Assembly: GCA_037833965.1 (NCBI GenBank)
Contig: AP031355.1
Location: forward strand, 30,777,501-30,841,500
Length of the DNA: 64,000 nucleotides
Source: Marchantia polymorpha subsp. ruderalis
Lineage: Eukaryota; Streptophyta; Marchantiopsida; Marchantiales; Marchantiaceae
Direction of reading: 5' to 3'
Shown: positions 40,401 to 49,254 of the stretch, piece by piece
How positions within the stretch are numbered: the stretch's first letter is position 1
How the letters are laid out: each line of letters starts with the position of its first letter
Notes under the pieces: model-generated
Database searches by the model: none
Told to the model about the DNA's origin: nothing
The model's input: only the letters and a program-made list of their open reading frames with translations
Translations under genes and position numbers: made by a program

Positions 40401-43033
40401 AATTTGCATATAACAATTCTGTTAATGCATCCACAAAAGTGTCTCCATTTTTTCTTATGTATGGAGCTCATCCGATAACTCCTTCAAGTTTGATGAGACT
40501 TCCGAAAGGAGAGGAGTTTTCGACCAAAGTTGCAGCAGTCAACGAATTCGTGGAGCATATTCACCGAGGACTACATCAGGCCAAGGAGAAGTTGGTGATA
40601 GCTCAAAATCGGCAAAAGCAGCATGCCGATGCTCATCGTAGAGAAGTGATTTTTGAGGTTGGAGATCATGTTTGGTTATCTACAACGAATTTGTCTCTTG
40701 TAGGAACACCAAAGTTAAACCCTAGGTACATTGGTCCATTTTTGGTTTTGAAGCGTGTTGGTGAAGTGTCATACAAGTTGGAACTTCCGTCACATATGAA
40801 AATACATCCAGTATTTCATGTGTCACGATTGCGAAAACATGTACCACGACCAAAACAATTCACCAATCAACCAGCACCACCTCCTCTTCCAACCTTGATA
40901 GCAGATCATGAGGAGTTTGAGGTAGAAAAGATACTCAAGAAACGTATTCGAGGTCATAAATATCCCAAAGTACAGTATTTGATTCAATGGAAAGGCTATC
41001 CATCGTATGAATCAACTTGGGAACCAGCTAAAAATTTAGCAAATGCACCTTTGATAGTTCAGGAGTTTGAACGTATGTGCAACGAGGACGTTGCATCTTA
41101 AAAGGAGGGAGGTTTGTAACCATCTTTAGTTAGTTAGAACTAAAGTAGAGGTTACTCTGAATATTGATGTAGATACTTTAGTGTGCACTAGTCATAGCTG
41201 CCACGTCAGCGATCCGCGCACTTTGTAGGTACAGAGTGGATGTGTTAGTTGACAGTGCCACGTCAGCAATCCGTGTGCTTGTAGGTAAGGATTGAGTGTG
41301 TTAGTTAGTGTGTTAGTTGGGTGCGCCACGTCAGCGATCCGTGTGCTTGTTAGGGTTATCCGCCACGTCATCCATCCACTAGGAGTGGTATGGATGGTGG
41401 GGATTAGATCTTATCACCTTGTACTTGTTGGTGAGAGCTATATAAGGGAGAGGAGAACCATTGTTGGTATCTCTCATCTTCAGAGTTTACGTTTCTATCT
41501 TCGAGTGAACTTCTCTCTAAACCCTAGTGTTACACTGCTCTTCCGGCGCGATCTGCGTGGACGGTGTCTTCGCCGGAGGTATGTCCGCCGAAGGCCCCCG
41601 CACAATGGTCGCCGGCCCTGTCCGTCTCGCAGTCGGCGAATCTGGCCGACTCTTAGTTGACCGACTAGCAGTTGTCCGACTGGCAGTCGGATCTACCCTG
41701 CGCGTCTTCACTCCGCTCGGCCTGATTGCTGGCGGCGTTTTCCCAGAAGCGCCTTCTGCCGAAGGCGATCCTCTGGGGTTGTTGGCTCGTCAGTCAAACT
41801 CCCTTCTGCTTCCGGCCTGCTATCCAGTTCAACGCGCTGCTCAGTTGGCCGTACTTCAGTTGGCCGACCTTCAGTCGTCCGACTCGCAGTCGGCCGACTG
41901 TCAGTTCGCCTGTCTTCTTCTGGAGGCATCGGTGCCTTCTGCGCATAGGTGTTAGCCGACCTCCCTAGAATCTGCGCGATGATCTCTTCTTGCGTGGGCA
42001 GGATACTCCGTCGGACCGAAGTACGCCCGGTCTCCTCAGTACTAGTTGGCAACGCCACTTTGCGTGCCCTCTGTTTAGGCCGGCTGTGAGGCTCGTTGGT
42101 TGGCCGACTCCGAGTCGGCGCAGCGGGAGCTTCCGGCTGCCTGTCTTCAGGCCTCTCATCCCATTTCCGCTTTCGCGGAGCGCGCTCACTTCGACGCTCT
42201 TCTGTTGCTCTTGCTGGAGCCGGAGCCGGAGCTAGACTGGCAGGTGCTTCGTCCGGATCTGTGTCCACTTCGGCCTCCCGCAAGTATCTACATGGATAAC
42301 TCCGGGTCAGTAGCGGAAACCGTGTCCGCTCCGAAGTTGTCAAACATCCCATCGCTCGATAAAACACAATCAGGTAAGGCGAATGATGATTGAGGGTCCC
42401 TCCTCTCTCTTCTTGCGCATGTTGGCGCGTCACCTTCCACAGGAGCCGTGCCCAATGAACCGGAGCTCCTGACAACACTAGCTCCAAAAATCCCACTTGC
42501 CAACCATGCATGTATGCGGTCTTGGTCGGTTGCAATATCTGCAGCAATGCAGTCGCGACATTTCTCCGCAATCGATCTTTGTAATCCCGTGTCCGAAAAC
42601 CGTTCTTGGGATGCCTGGCCACTTTGAAAAGGTCATTGTAGGAGATTTCTTCCTCCTTGGACACCTTCACGCTCTCGGCCTCGAAGAGTAGAAACCCTTC
42701 CTCGCCTGCACACCTTCCTAACACCTGCGCCCAGTCACTAATGTCCCACCTATCGGGATGTGGGCGGAATCCGCGCGAGGGCTTGTGTTTCTCCTGCAGA
42801 TACTCGCACACCATCTCCGGACATGTCCAGTTCCATCTCCACAGGAGGAAAGCAAGCTTCAGCCTTGTTAGCACATCTTGGAATGCGCGCAGACCGATCT
42901 GCGGCACTCTGAGTGGGGACACTCGCAGCTGGGGGACCTTCGACATCTTTCTGGCTGTTCCTGCAAACACACAGACGTTCTCCCTTCCGCTCGCTCTCTC
43001 ACAATTGCCGCTGCGCGTCGGTCGCTTAGACAC
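34439..43033 (-). CDS. Family gene, copy B: unknown coiled-coil protein, interrupted by chromovirus
   Basis: Best preserved copy of the family gene. N-terminal part 42946-41708 (or from the ATG at 43033): a globular domain of about 230 residues with [20 protein letters not shown], a WNW motif, [21 protein letters not shown] and [19 protein letters not shown]; then a long Arg/Pro/Thr-rich charged linker. C-terminal part 35443-34439: [28 protein letters not shown], a heptad-rich coiled coil (about residues 120-260 of this part) and a conserved end with [20 protein letters not shown] and [12 protein letters not shown]. The chromovirus lies between the parts at 35473-41534. No RT, integrase or zinc knuckle. 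The P-x-W-G-L-SP-Y-G spacing loosely recalls plant transposon-associated proteins of the gag-like kind, but I do not recognise the family. Which start is used is unsure. Confidence 0.65.
35473..35892 (+). repeat. 5' LTR of the young chromovirus
   Basis: 420 bp from TGTAACCATC to CTAGTGTTACA. The U3 has four CCACGTCA sites (35559, 35616, 35684, 35721) embedded in imperfect direct repeats. A TATATAA box lies at 35797-35803, followed by R and U5. Confidence 0.95.
35894..35905 (+). other. Primer binding site (initiator-Met tRNA)
   Basis: TGGTATCAGAGC starts one base after the 5' LTR and matches the complement of the 3' end of plant initiator methionine tRNA, the usual primer of plant Ty3/gypsy and Ty1/copia elements. 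Confidence 0.93.
36507..37670 (+). CDS. gag: Gag polyprotein of the young chromovirus
   Basis: 387-residue Gag, the particle-forming protein. A short coiled N-terminal segment (residues about 10-60) precedes the capsid-like region (about 90-265: [50 protein letters not shown]). A single CCHC zinc knuckle [14 protein letters not shown] is at residues 335-348, then a basic tail. The first ATG after a 600-bp leader is used. Its last about 40 nt overlap the pol frame. Normal length for plant gypsy Gag. Confidence 0.93.
   Translation: MGTSIDMGEVLNAIMAEMKELRKAIVDGHTKQQAMEDKIFALESEKVDRERVGEMEVEPQVQASQVQPEPTPIDAAEANRRRLQEIEDQANLLLRMGKSCKVEAYKGSRAMGVLEGWIMRMNIHLSHFHVSDYIAGMFMRSYLTDKALTWYTTWERMLSERGATISWSGMQEGLLQNFQAVDSLQTARMKLWDLKQKGGIHEYIEEFRDLQVSIMDMSGAEALDVFKRGLKDRIRKEVMVSNPSTVNEAIAIAQRISGAFGVTHGEPVSNFRDPSGPTPMELGNLRRREGFAPTRGPPPRFGGEIRRPGVPNLQEGYANNGMVRGGAGVRDNRQCYACGRMGHIAKFCRVRPTQQGGRPMQRRPFNNMEGIEYEEVEEAVSGNEDHQ
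37649..37718 (+). promoter_or_regulatory. Probable -1 ribosomal frameshift signal between gag and pol
   Basis: GGGAAAC at 37649-37655 is read G-GGA-AAC in the gag frame, the X-XXY-YYZ form of a -1 slippery site, and a -1 shift lands in the pol frame. After a 7-nt spacer an 8-bp perfect stem follows (ACCAGTAA 37663-37670 with TTACTGGT 37686-37693). Loop bases CCTCGC (37676-37681) can pair with GCGAGG (37713-37718), which would make an H-type pseudoknot. Frameshifting is a known Gag-Pol strategy in LTR elements; its use here is inferred. Confidence 0.7.
37673..41101 (+). CDS. pol: Pol polyprotein of the young chromovirus (PR-RT-RNaseH-IN-chromodomain)
   Basis: About 1142 residues in the -1 frame relative to gag; this frame is open from about 37628. 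Aspartic protease with [10 protein letters not shown] (about residue 50), reverse transcriptase with LCIDYRGLN and FLDDILVYS (about 380), RNase H with LATDASGTT (about 530), integrase with an HHCC zinc domain ([12 protein letters not shown] ... CVACQQNK, about 710-760) and DDE core residues in [16 protein letters not shown] and DGQTERANR, then a chromodomain ([13 protein letters not shown] ... [17 protein letters not shown], about 1082-1133). Chromodomains are thought to steer integration to methylated-histone chromatin. No own ATG at the start suggests expression as a Gag-Pol fusion. Confidence 0.94.
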   Translation: MPRGLTGSTKRRKGEVGRKQWLGAHGRSKKQAQLIVTDGFMEGHKVRVLIDPGATENFLSRSVAMKLGLMLMKDVSEEVELPNGQTEVIETLPRSVELSIGRYKESIEWRVIRLARYDVILGMPWMEQYNPKVDWRRKVITSSGWKIYGDRIRSQNRNLPLFVMGTASISRDDVCFLGLIRDIGSTDKPYIPESLNDIFMEYKDVFPDDLPAGLPPKRRVDHKIEVIPGSTPTCKAPYRLAPNELEECKAQVEEMLSKGFIQPSVSPYGAPVLFVKKKDGSMRLCIDYRGLNQQTVKNKYPLPRMDDLFDQLQGAKNFTKLDLRSGYNQIRIADEDVHKTAFRTRYGHFEYLVMPFGLTNAPATFMGLMNDIFRPYLDKSVIVFLDDILVYSKTLSDHRSHLREVLQVLRDNQLYAKASKCEFGKSEVDYLGHRVTATGIQVMSEKIDAIQKWIAPEDQTQLKSFLGLTGFYRRFVKGFARLAQALTSMLGKGQKWRWGTAQELAFQALKDALLHAPILKWYDPNRSIKLATDASGTTVGGILQQEWEDGWHPVAFYSRKLVAAEQNYHTTEREELAIVLATKHWKHYLGDKEFVVETDHKPLVYLETQKDLSKRQIRWAEWRQRFNMKIVYVEGKKQLADALTRMPCLNHVAEVKIQADWWSKMSQATKEDEEITRALQTGKAEKSRGLAFYNQRIWIPQDHDLRTMILAESHDTAIAGHVGVEKTVESIQRVYYWPKIREDVESYVRSCVACQQNKASNQKPAGLLQPLPIPEQRWEHVTMDLVCELPRTSLGHDSVVVFVDKLSKMIHIRPTTKTVTAPQLAQLYLDAVFVNHGLSKVLITDRGTHFTSLFWKTLFSFFKTKLAMSTAYHPQTDGQTERANRTIEDMLRAFTLEEQEEWDNLLPLVEFAYNNSVNASTKVSPFFLMYGAHPITPSSLMRLPKGEEFSTKVAAVNEFVEHIHRGLHQAKEKLVIAQNRQKQHADAHRREVIFEVGDHVWLSTTNLSLVGTPKLNPRYIGPFLVLKRVGEVSYKLELPSHMKIHPVFHVSRLRKHVPRPKQFTNQPAPPPLPTLIADHEEFEVEKILKKRIRGHKYPKVQYLIQWKGYPSYESTWEPAKNLANAPLIVQEFERMCNEDVAS
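41100..41114 (+). other. Polypurine tract
   Basis: AAAAGGAGGGAGG followed by TT sits directly against the 3' LTR, overlapping the pol stop codon; this is the expected primer for plus-strand DNA. Confidence 0.85.
41115..41534 (+). repeat. 3' LTR of the young chromovirus
   Basis: 420 bp; I found no difference from the 5' LTR on reading both through. It is followed directly by the second CTGCT target copy. Confidence 0.95.
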
Positions 43034-43739
43034 TGACTAAAATCGCTCTCTCTTGCGCGCTCAAGTTCGCTGCTCGCAAACTCTCTGCAAGGTCTGTCAA
43101 GATCCTCGCGCAACTCGTCTCCGCACTCTCTCTTCTCATTCCAAGATTCCGCCCTTGCGCGTAATCTTGGAAGCTGGAAAACTCACAATCAAGAATGAGA
43201 GAATGAGACTCGAGAGCAGTCTTTTCTTCTCCGAATTCAAGATCGCCCAACGTTCTCACTTGTTACAATCAAACTTGATTACGCAGCCGGCTATACGGCC
43301 TAACGGTTCTCCCTCGCATGCTCGAATTCACGTCTCCGCACTGCGCGCATTCGCATGCGTGAACGTTGAATTCTCCCGCTGCCATTGTCTTCCGGACTCG
43401 AGTTCGCCGCAGTGGAGCGTATGCTTCGACTAGGTTGTCTTTTCCTAACCTGCCCATCGCCGGAGGCGTATCGCCGCTGGCGTATTCCTTCCCCGTCGGC
43501 GCCTCGCTGGAGGCGCGCATCAAGTCGGCGCGAATTACGCCGGCGCGTATTCGTAACACTTGTTTTGTCCGTTCTGCCCCGCCTGTCGCCGACGGCGCAT
43601 ATCCCGCCGGAGCAAATCATGCCGGCGCACCCGCCTATCCGTGCCACGTCGGAGGCGTACATCCGGCCGGCGCTTCTCTTCCGTTGCGCAGCCATCAAAG
43701 GCGCTTCCGCCTCCGAATTGATCTCCTCCCATGAGCGCG

Positions 43740-44170
43740 TGGTTCCGCCGAAGGCGCATCGCCGAAGGCGTACGGAAGTCCTTCCCGACGGTGAACCCTA
43801 GCGTGAACAGCGCATGTCCGGATGCGAGTTTTCTGACGCTCATAACTTCTTCGTCCCTAATCCATCTCCAGCGCTCTTGAGCTCGTTAGAACGAGCGTCC
43901 CGAGCTCTTTCCAATGCAACCTCAACCAACTGGAACGACCGTGAATCCTGATTGTTATGAAGGTTTCCCTCCCGCGCTAGCGGCGCATCGCCGAAGGCGC
44001 ACTCATGGTCGGAAGCCTTCAGAGGTCCTTGCCGGCCTCTGACGTCTTCAGCGAGATCTCCTCCGGAGGTGTCTGTGCCGGAAGCGTATCTTCTCTAAAC
44101 GCTGGAAGCGCGTTAGTAGAGTCACCTCAGCAAAGGAGATCTTGCCGAAGGCGCCGAAGGCATTTGGCGC
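43740..44170. repeat. GCCTTCGGC-type motifs and 130-bp module in the 5' part of member B
   Basis: Contains scattered GCCGAAGGC/GCCTTCGGC motifs and, at about 43845-43975 (minus orientation), a module with CATAAC, GGTTGAGG, GGAAAGAGCTCG, ACGAGC and GAGTTATGAGCGTC-like blocks. The same module is found at 44615-44745 in member C and four times in tandem at 56974-57845. Confidence 0.7.
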
Positions 44171-44325
44171 TGGTACGTCCAACTTCGCGCTTCTTCGTGA
44201 CCTCGTGACGATCTCCTCAATCCACTCTATTTAACGTACCATTTCCTAAGTACAGACACTGCTTCGGTACTTGTTTTCTAAAATTGTTTAAATTTTGCAA
44301 AAAAAACAAAAAGTGTGTTACCACA

Positions 44326-44342
44326 AGACTCAATGGAGTGAG
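44326..44342. other. 17-nt target remnant between members B and C
   Basis: The spacer consists of AGACT (duplication of B), CAATGGA and GTGAG (duplication of C). It is therefore leftover sequence of the older unit A/D, and B and C are two separate insertions placed head to head. Confidence 0.7.
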
Positions 44343-44614
44343 TGTGGTAACCCACTTTTTGTTTTTGTGCGGAATTTAAAACATTTTTGGAAAACAGTAC
44401 CGCAGCAGCAACTGTAAATAGTAATCGGTACACTAAAATACAATGAAAATGAATGATCGCGGGTCTCGTAGAATCATCGAGAATCATAGAGTTGGGCGCA
44501 ATGTCCGAGACAGGCGTCATGGCCCGAACGGACGGTTCCTACTGAGGGGAAGCTCCTTCGGCGCGAGCCGGAGAATACGCCTTCAGCGCTAGACGCCTTC
44601 AACGCTAGAGAAAT

Positions 44615-44745
44615 TCCTCATGACTGTTCCAATTTGTAACGCCTTGACTTGGTTAGGATCTTGTTGAAGAGAACTCTACACGCTAACGAGCCCAAGAACT
44701 CTTGGAATGGATAAGGGATCATTGAGTTACGAGTGTCGGAAGTTA
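44615..44745 (+). repeat. 130-bp shared module in member C
   Basis: Contains CTCATGACTG, CGCCTTGACTTGGTTAGG, CGAGCCCAAGAACTCTTGGA and TTGAGTTACGAGTGTCGGAA. It matches the inverted copy at 43845-43975 in B and the four tandem copies at 56974-57845. No coding potential. Confidence 0.75.
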
Positions 44746-44749
44746 CTGA

Positions 44750-45240
44750 TAGGGAGCGCCTTCGGCGACGAACGATACGCCTTCGGTTGAAGCGCCTTCG
44801 GCTCAAGGGTCAACGCCTTCGGCGCTGTAATCCTTCGCCTGAATGCCTTCGGCGCCAGCACATCAAGATTAGGTCAACGCCTTCGGGGCAAGCGACTCCG
44901 TACGGTCCGCCTTCGGCCGAACGTCTTCGGCGATATGTCCTAGTCGGACACGTGCGCCTTTGGCGGAACGGAACTCCTGCGGCGAGAGCGTCTTCGGGGG
45001 GACAACACAGATCAACGGAAAGGACAAGACGAGTTGACTTTGGTCAACGCCTTTGGCGATGCACCTAAGTCGACGGACATCTTCAAGGGTACGCCTTTGG
45101 CGCTGCGGGTCAAAGCCTTCGGCGGAAGATGTACGCCTTCGGCCGTGCGCCTTCGGCGGTGCGGAAAGGGAAAGAATCGGGAATCGGCCAGAGGCGAAGG
45201 CCTCCGTCGCCACGCCTTTGGCGTTGCGCGAGCAGGGCTA
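44750..45240. repeat. Cluster of GCCTTCGGC motifs, member C upstream part
   Basis: CGCCTTCGGCG and close variants recur every 15-40 bp, with loosely similar spacers. The motif is self-complementary (GCC-TTC-GGC) and could form many tiny hairpins in RNA or single-stranded DNA. Confidence 0.8.
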
Positions 45241-45639
45241 AGTCGACGGACGACTGTGGAAATTGAATTCAATTTTCGAGTGTGTGAGCCCGCTTAACGG
45301 CGGAGCGTGAAGCTGAGCGTGCGAGATGGGGGCCGTTACGCTTCCAAGCCGGCGCGGCAATCAAGTGGGTCGATCCTCACGCCCAAGTGTCGACGATGAA
45401 ATCTTGTGTGCTGAAGGCGGGTGTCTCATTCTTGGAATTGCAATTTCGATTTCTCGCGAGAATTTGCGGAGAGAAATCGGAGAGAGCTTCGATACGCGGG
45501 GAATTGCAGGATAGAGCGAAGCAGCTGAGTGCGCGGCCGAGGGAATTGCTAGGGAGTGAGAGTGAGAGCTCGCGGAGAGATCGCGTCCGTGTGCTAGAAG
45601 CGTGGAGCTAGCAGAAGACAGTTGCGGACTTCTGAAGTG

Positions 45640-48192
45640 CGCGGGGAATTTCAAGAACGCGACATCGAAGGCGACGTTGCTGCGGATGATTCCGCTGAAG
45701 CTACCGCAGATTGGGTTACGCGCATTCCAGCACGAGCTGACTGCAGTGAAACTCGATTTCCTCCTGTGGGGATGGAATTGGGTGTGCCAAGACATGGTGC
45801 GCGAGTGGCAGAAGGGAAGGGACCAACCTACGCGCGGATCTCAACCGCACCCGGAGCGATGGGACGTCAACGACTAGGAGCAGGTCCTAGAAAGATGCGC
45901 GGGAGAAGGTCATTTTCTGTTTGAGAGTGAGAGCATCAAGGTCACGAAGAAGGAGGAGATTTCCTTCGCGACCCTATTCAAGAGCAACAAGTCCAGCAAG
46001 AATGGGTACAAGACCCGAGACTACAAGGATCGATACCAAAGAAATGTCGCGGTAGCACTTATTCAACTCTTGCAGCCGCAAATGACCACCTACATAACTT
46101 CTTGGCACGTGGCATTCGTGGAGCTGACGTTAGCCGGAGCTCCGATTCATTGGGCTCGCATTCTGTGGAAGATAACGAGGCTGCATGCGTTCGAGGAGAA
46201 GGGAGGATCGATCAATCACCTCTCCCCCTTCTTGATCAATTTCTATCGGTCGATGGGTTGTCTGACCGCGACCGAGCGAGTGCAATTTCCATTGCTGTCA
46301 CGCAGCAATCCGGGGCGGTATGTGAAGGACGTCGAGGTTGACACCGACAAAGACGAGACCCCTGCCTGCACGCCACCAGCCCAACCGAGGGCCGAAGGAG
46401 AATCGCTCGCAGCACGAATGCCGCGGAAGCAAAGATGGGAAGGAGGAGCAGAGAAGGGCCAGCAACGCGAGGCTGCAGCTCTCAAACGGAAGCGGCCACT
46501 AACAGAGCTTTGCAGTCGGCCTAAGCAAAAGGCACGCAGGCTCGTGTTGCCTGCAAGCAGCGCGGAGACGGGGCGTGCTGCAAAGGGAAGGAACTCACCA
46601 TCCTCGAGGGAGGATGGGAGCGCGCGGACTGCAGAGAGGTCAGCTAACCTCCCTACGCTGAAGGCACGTACGCCTTCGGCTAAAGCAAGACGGCATTCGG
46701 GTCAAGAGAAACAACACGCGGCACCGACGAATGTGCCGGCGACGGACAGGTGCTTCGCTTCCGAGCAAGTACCGTTCGATGACTTGACCTCGGGTCAGGA
46801 GCCTTCGGCGCAGCAGAAAAGTGGAAAGGAGCCTTCAGCTCAAGGGCCTTCGGTCTAAGAGCTTTCGGGTAAGGAGCTTTTAGGGCAAGAGCCTTCGGCT
46901 GAAGCACCTTCGGCTAAAGGGCCTTCGGCCTAAGGGACTTCGGGTCAACGGCCTTCGGGTGAGCCGCCTTCGGCACAACCGCCTTCGGCGGAAGCATCTT
47001 CGGCACAGACCCCATGCGAGAGGACGGTCGACGAAGAGAAGGAGGAGGCACGTGTGCCTTCGGCATAGCCGCCTTCGGCTCAAGCGCCTTCGGCGGTGGA
47101 TGCCTTCGGCACTGCGCCTTTGGTAGTGACAGAACAGGCGGGCGGTGCGGGCTTGTCGGGAACAGGATCCCCCACCGCATTAGACATTTTGGCAGGGAGT
47201 AGTGCGGCGGCAGCAGCAGCAGAAGCTACGCAACCCAACTACCGGGAATCGCCAGGGAATTCCGTGGCGACCAAAATCCTCAATTCGGAGGATGACGAAG
47301 ACGAATCGGGCTCGGAGGAGGAGGAGCAGTCGGTGAAAGGCACGCCGACGACGGCATTGTGCGAACAGGTGGTACCTCTGTTGAGGTACCTCGATCGCAA
47401 GGTGGCAAAGTATGCTGACCCCCGCCAGCCGGGGTCCTACGTTGAATTGGTGCGCAGGCGAACGCGCACCAAAGTCAGGACTAGTAGCTTGTTGGCCTCC
47501 TTGGACGAGGACATCAAGGACCTGCGGTTAAAGAACGAGGCCCTCCGCGGACACCTCGCAACCGTGTGGAAATTGCAGAAGGTAGTTGACAAGACGCGGG
47601 ACGAGAAGTTCGAGGAAGCGAAGAAGGAATTTGCAAAGTAGCAAGCGAAGCTCGCGGATGAGCTCGATTTTGAGCAAACTTAGAATCGCATCTTGTCAGA
47701 GGAGCTCGTGCGACAAACACGGTTACTAGAGCAGTGTCAGCTCGCACGCCAAGCCGATGAAGACTCAATTCGCCGCAACTGCAATCGCAGTGCGGCGAAT
47801 TGAGAGCGCAGCGTGCGGAGGCAGAGATGGAGCTGGTAGTAGTTGAAGACGATCGCCGGCGGGAGGCAGATTGCACACGAGAAAAGTTGGTGGAACAATT
47901 GAACCACTGTCTCTGAGGTTACACTCTCTGGGAAGTGGCTACGCAGGAGAAAATCACACTGCGCGAGTTAGAGCTTCGTGCGGCGGGCTTGATGTTGGGT
48001 GACAGTCGGAGCCGACGGCGAGTGGCAAAGCGATTAGATGCCTTCCTGGCAAGGTCGCGGGACGCCATTGCGAACCTCAAGGCGGAGGTGACCGCGGTGT
48101 TGCGGCGGCTGGGGTTGCGTAGTAGAGCCGAAGACTGGTCGGGTAGGGAGTTAGCGCGCGGCACTCCGTCGCGCAGGAGACATAGTAAATGA
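45640..48192 (+). pseudogene. Family gene, copy C, broken
   Basis: Same domain order as copy B. N-terminal domain from about 45660 ([20 protein letters not shown], then TSWHVAFVELTLAGAPIHWA and SPFLINFYRSMGCLTATER near 46080-46280); charged linker with PSA/PKA runs made from GCCTTCGGC motifs (46680-47115); [14 protein letters not shown] and SYVELVRRRTRTKV (47360-47480); coiled coil; C-terminal helix with EKITLRELELRAAGLMLGDS and LRRLGLRSRAEDW (47947-48140). It is broken by a few changes. Similar to B throughout but clearly diverged, so neither is a recent copy of the other. Confidence 0.65.
46680..47115. repeat. In-gene cluster of GCCTTCGGC motifs
   Basis: About 20 copies of CCTTCGGC or one-base variants, spaced roughly 10-25 bp, inside the linker-coding part of copy C. 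In one frame they add Pro-Ser-Ala steps. The same motif fills non-coding parts of members B, C and the insertion at 56.7-58.9 kb, so it behaves as an invading short repeat. Confidence 0.8.
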
Positions 48193-49249
48193 CCTGCAGC
48201 GTCCTGCAGTGTAGTGCAGCGTAGGGTAGTGTGTAGTGTTATTTAGGACTGAGAAGGTATAAAGTAGTTCAAGGCGTCTTGCCTTGGGATTCTTCCAGTT
48301 TTGGAAGTGAAGATCAGGAACTCATTTTCTCTACGTGTTTGTGTCCTTAGTTCTGTCACCGCGCAAGAGGAGCTACAGCTTGACAAAGATACCGCATTTT
48401 GAAGGCCTTTGGCCGAATGTTCAGAGCTAGTGTACTGGTTAGATACTTGAGCAGTTTGGATCTACACCTGCGGGTGATTGCTGAATGCTCAGAGCTAGTA
48501 ACTAGTTAGATACTTGAACAGTTTGTCCCTACACCTTCGAGTGATTGTTCCTGTTTGTACTCCTTCAGGATGTTTCCGCTGAATGCCAAAGTGAAGTTTT
48601 GTTACTTCGAGTAAGCCTTGGTTGTAAATTCAGGTTACGCTGTAGAAGGCACCCTCGGGGCAAACCTCTGCAGTATTTTTGGGAATGACTAGTGCTTGAG
48701 AATTCAAACTCGTCAATAGACTGTTATGCTGTGCCACTGGATCTTTTCTCAGTTGAGTTTCTAAGTTTGGACCTGTATTCTCTGCGCGTTTTGTGAGTTG
48801 AGTGTGTTGTTCACCGCGTGTGAGTGACTTCGGTTTGACGAAGATACCGCATCCGAAGTAGGAAGTCCAACCCGGGTGCCCTACGCTAGCAGAAACTAGT
48901 GGAAGGATTGTAAAAGCCGGAGTTGGGAGTCACTACCTGCAGATTCGCTGAATGTACTCGTGAGAGATTTTCCCCATGAAATCTTAAGTAGAGGTCCTAA
49001 CCGACCTCAAAGTTGTGTTTCTATAGTTTCAGGTGTGTGTTGGGGTGAACTACGCTGCACTGTGCGTCCTCCGAGTGACCTCCGAGTTGAGCACTTGCAG
49101 TATTTCTGGGAATGACAGTCGCCTGAGAATTCAAACTCTTCAATAGTCTGTTAAACGTGACACTTTGTACTCTGTGTGTTGCATATGTCCCTGTGGGTTC
49201 GACCTTTTTGTTGCTATACTGCAGTTTTAGCATTTGGTAGATTATTACA
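48192..49249 (+). other. R-U5-like tail of member C
   Basis: About 1 kb with no open frame, closely similar along its length to the tail of member B (33380-34438 on the minus strand). It contains internally duplicated blocks (TCAGAGCTAGT at about 48421 and 48490) and ends with CTGTGGGTTCGACC, then GCAGTTTTAG and GATTATTACA. A (T/G)TGGGTTCGA-type motif near the 3' end is known from LTRs of plant Tat/Athila-like elements; that link is from memory and is not proof. Confidence 0.5.
48258..48286 (+). promoter_or_regulatory. TATA box and hairpin of member C
   Basis: TATAAA at 48258-48263, then CAAGGC (48270-48275), a 5-nt loop and GCCTTG (48281-48286). Located 66 bp after the end of the family gene. 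Matching signals in B and E support function rather than chance. Confidence 0.6.
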
Positions 49250-49254
49250 GTGAG

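Larger units (their letters stand above)
35473..41534 (+). mobile_element. Young, whole-looking Ty3/gypsy chromovirus
   Basis: A 6062-bp element with two 420-bp LTRs that look identical (35473-35892 and 41115-41534), both TG...CA, and a perfect 5-bp target duplication CTGCT (35468-35472 and 41535-41539). It has an initiator-Met tRNA primer site, gag and pol ORFs each open end to end, a polypurine tract and a C-terminal chromodomain, which places it among the chromoviruses. Identical LTRs and open frames mean a very recent insertion. It lies in plus orientation inside the minus-strand gene of member B. The exact chromovirus clade is not determined. Confidence 0.96.
33380..44325 (-). mobile_element. 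Family member B: giant-LTR-like unit on the minus strand, holding the young chromovirus
   Basis: Read on the minus strand it starts TGTGGTAACACAC at 44325 and ends GGGTTATTACA at 33380. Flanks are AGGCT (33375-33379) and AGACT (44326-44330), a 5-bp duplication with one difference. Without the chromovirus at 35473-41534 it is about 4.88 kb. Order: TG end, T-rich GTTTTTGTTTT run, 130-bp module and GCCTTCGGC motifs, family gene, TATA-like box (TTTATA on the plus strand at 34290-34295), hairpin, about 900 bp of tail with a TGTGGGTTCGA motif near the end. No second LTR and no gag-pol of its own. Confidence 0.7.
44343..49249 (+). mobile_element. Family member C: complete giant-LTR-like unit with perfect target duplication
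   Basis: Starts TGTGGTAACCCAC at 44343 and ends GATTATTACA at 49249, flanked on both sides by GTGAG (44338-44342 and 49250-49254). Length 4907 bp. It has the marks of one LTR: TG...CA ends, a 5-bp duplication, a TATA box (48258-48263) followed by about 990 bp of R-U5-like sequence ending in a TGTGGGTTCGACC motif close to the 3' end. There is no direct repeat of its ends, no primer site and no pol. The family gene occupies the U3-like part. A solo LTR is the simplest reading. Confidence 0.72.

Noticed and set aside
46243-47180. Minus-strand open frames rich in Pro-Lys-Ala across member C.
   Set aside because: They arise from the self-complementary GCCTTCGGC motif read in reverse.
33380-49249. 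A single 9.8-kb foldback or palindromic transposon made of B and C.
   Set aside because: The spacer contains two different 5-bp duplications, one for each unit, and residual target sequence; the arms are also well diverged. Two insertions explain it better.
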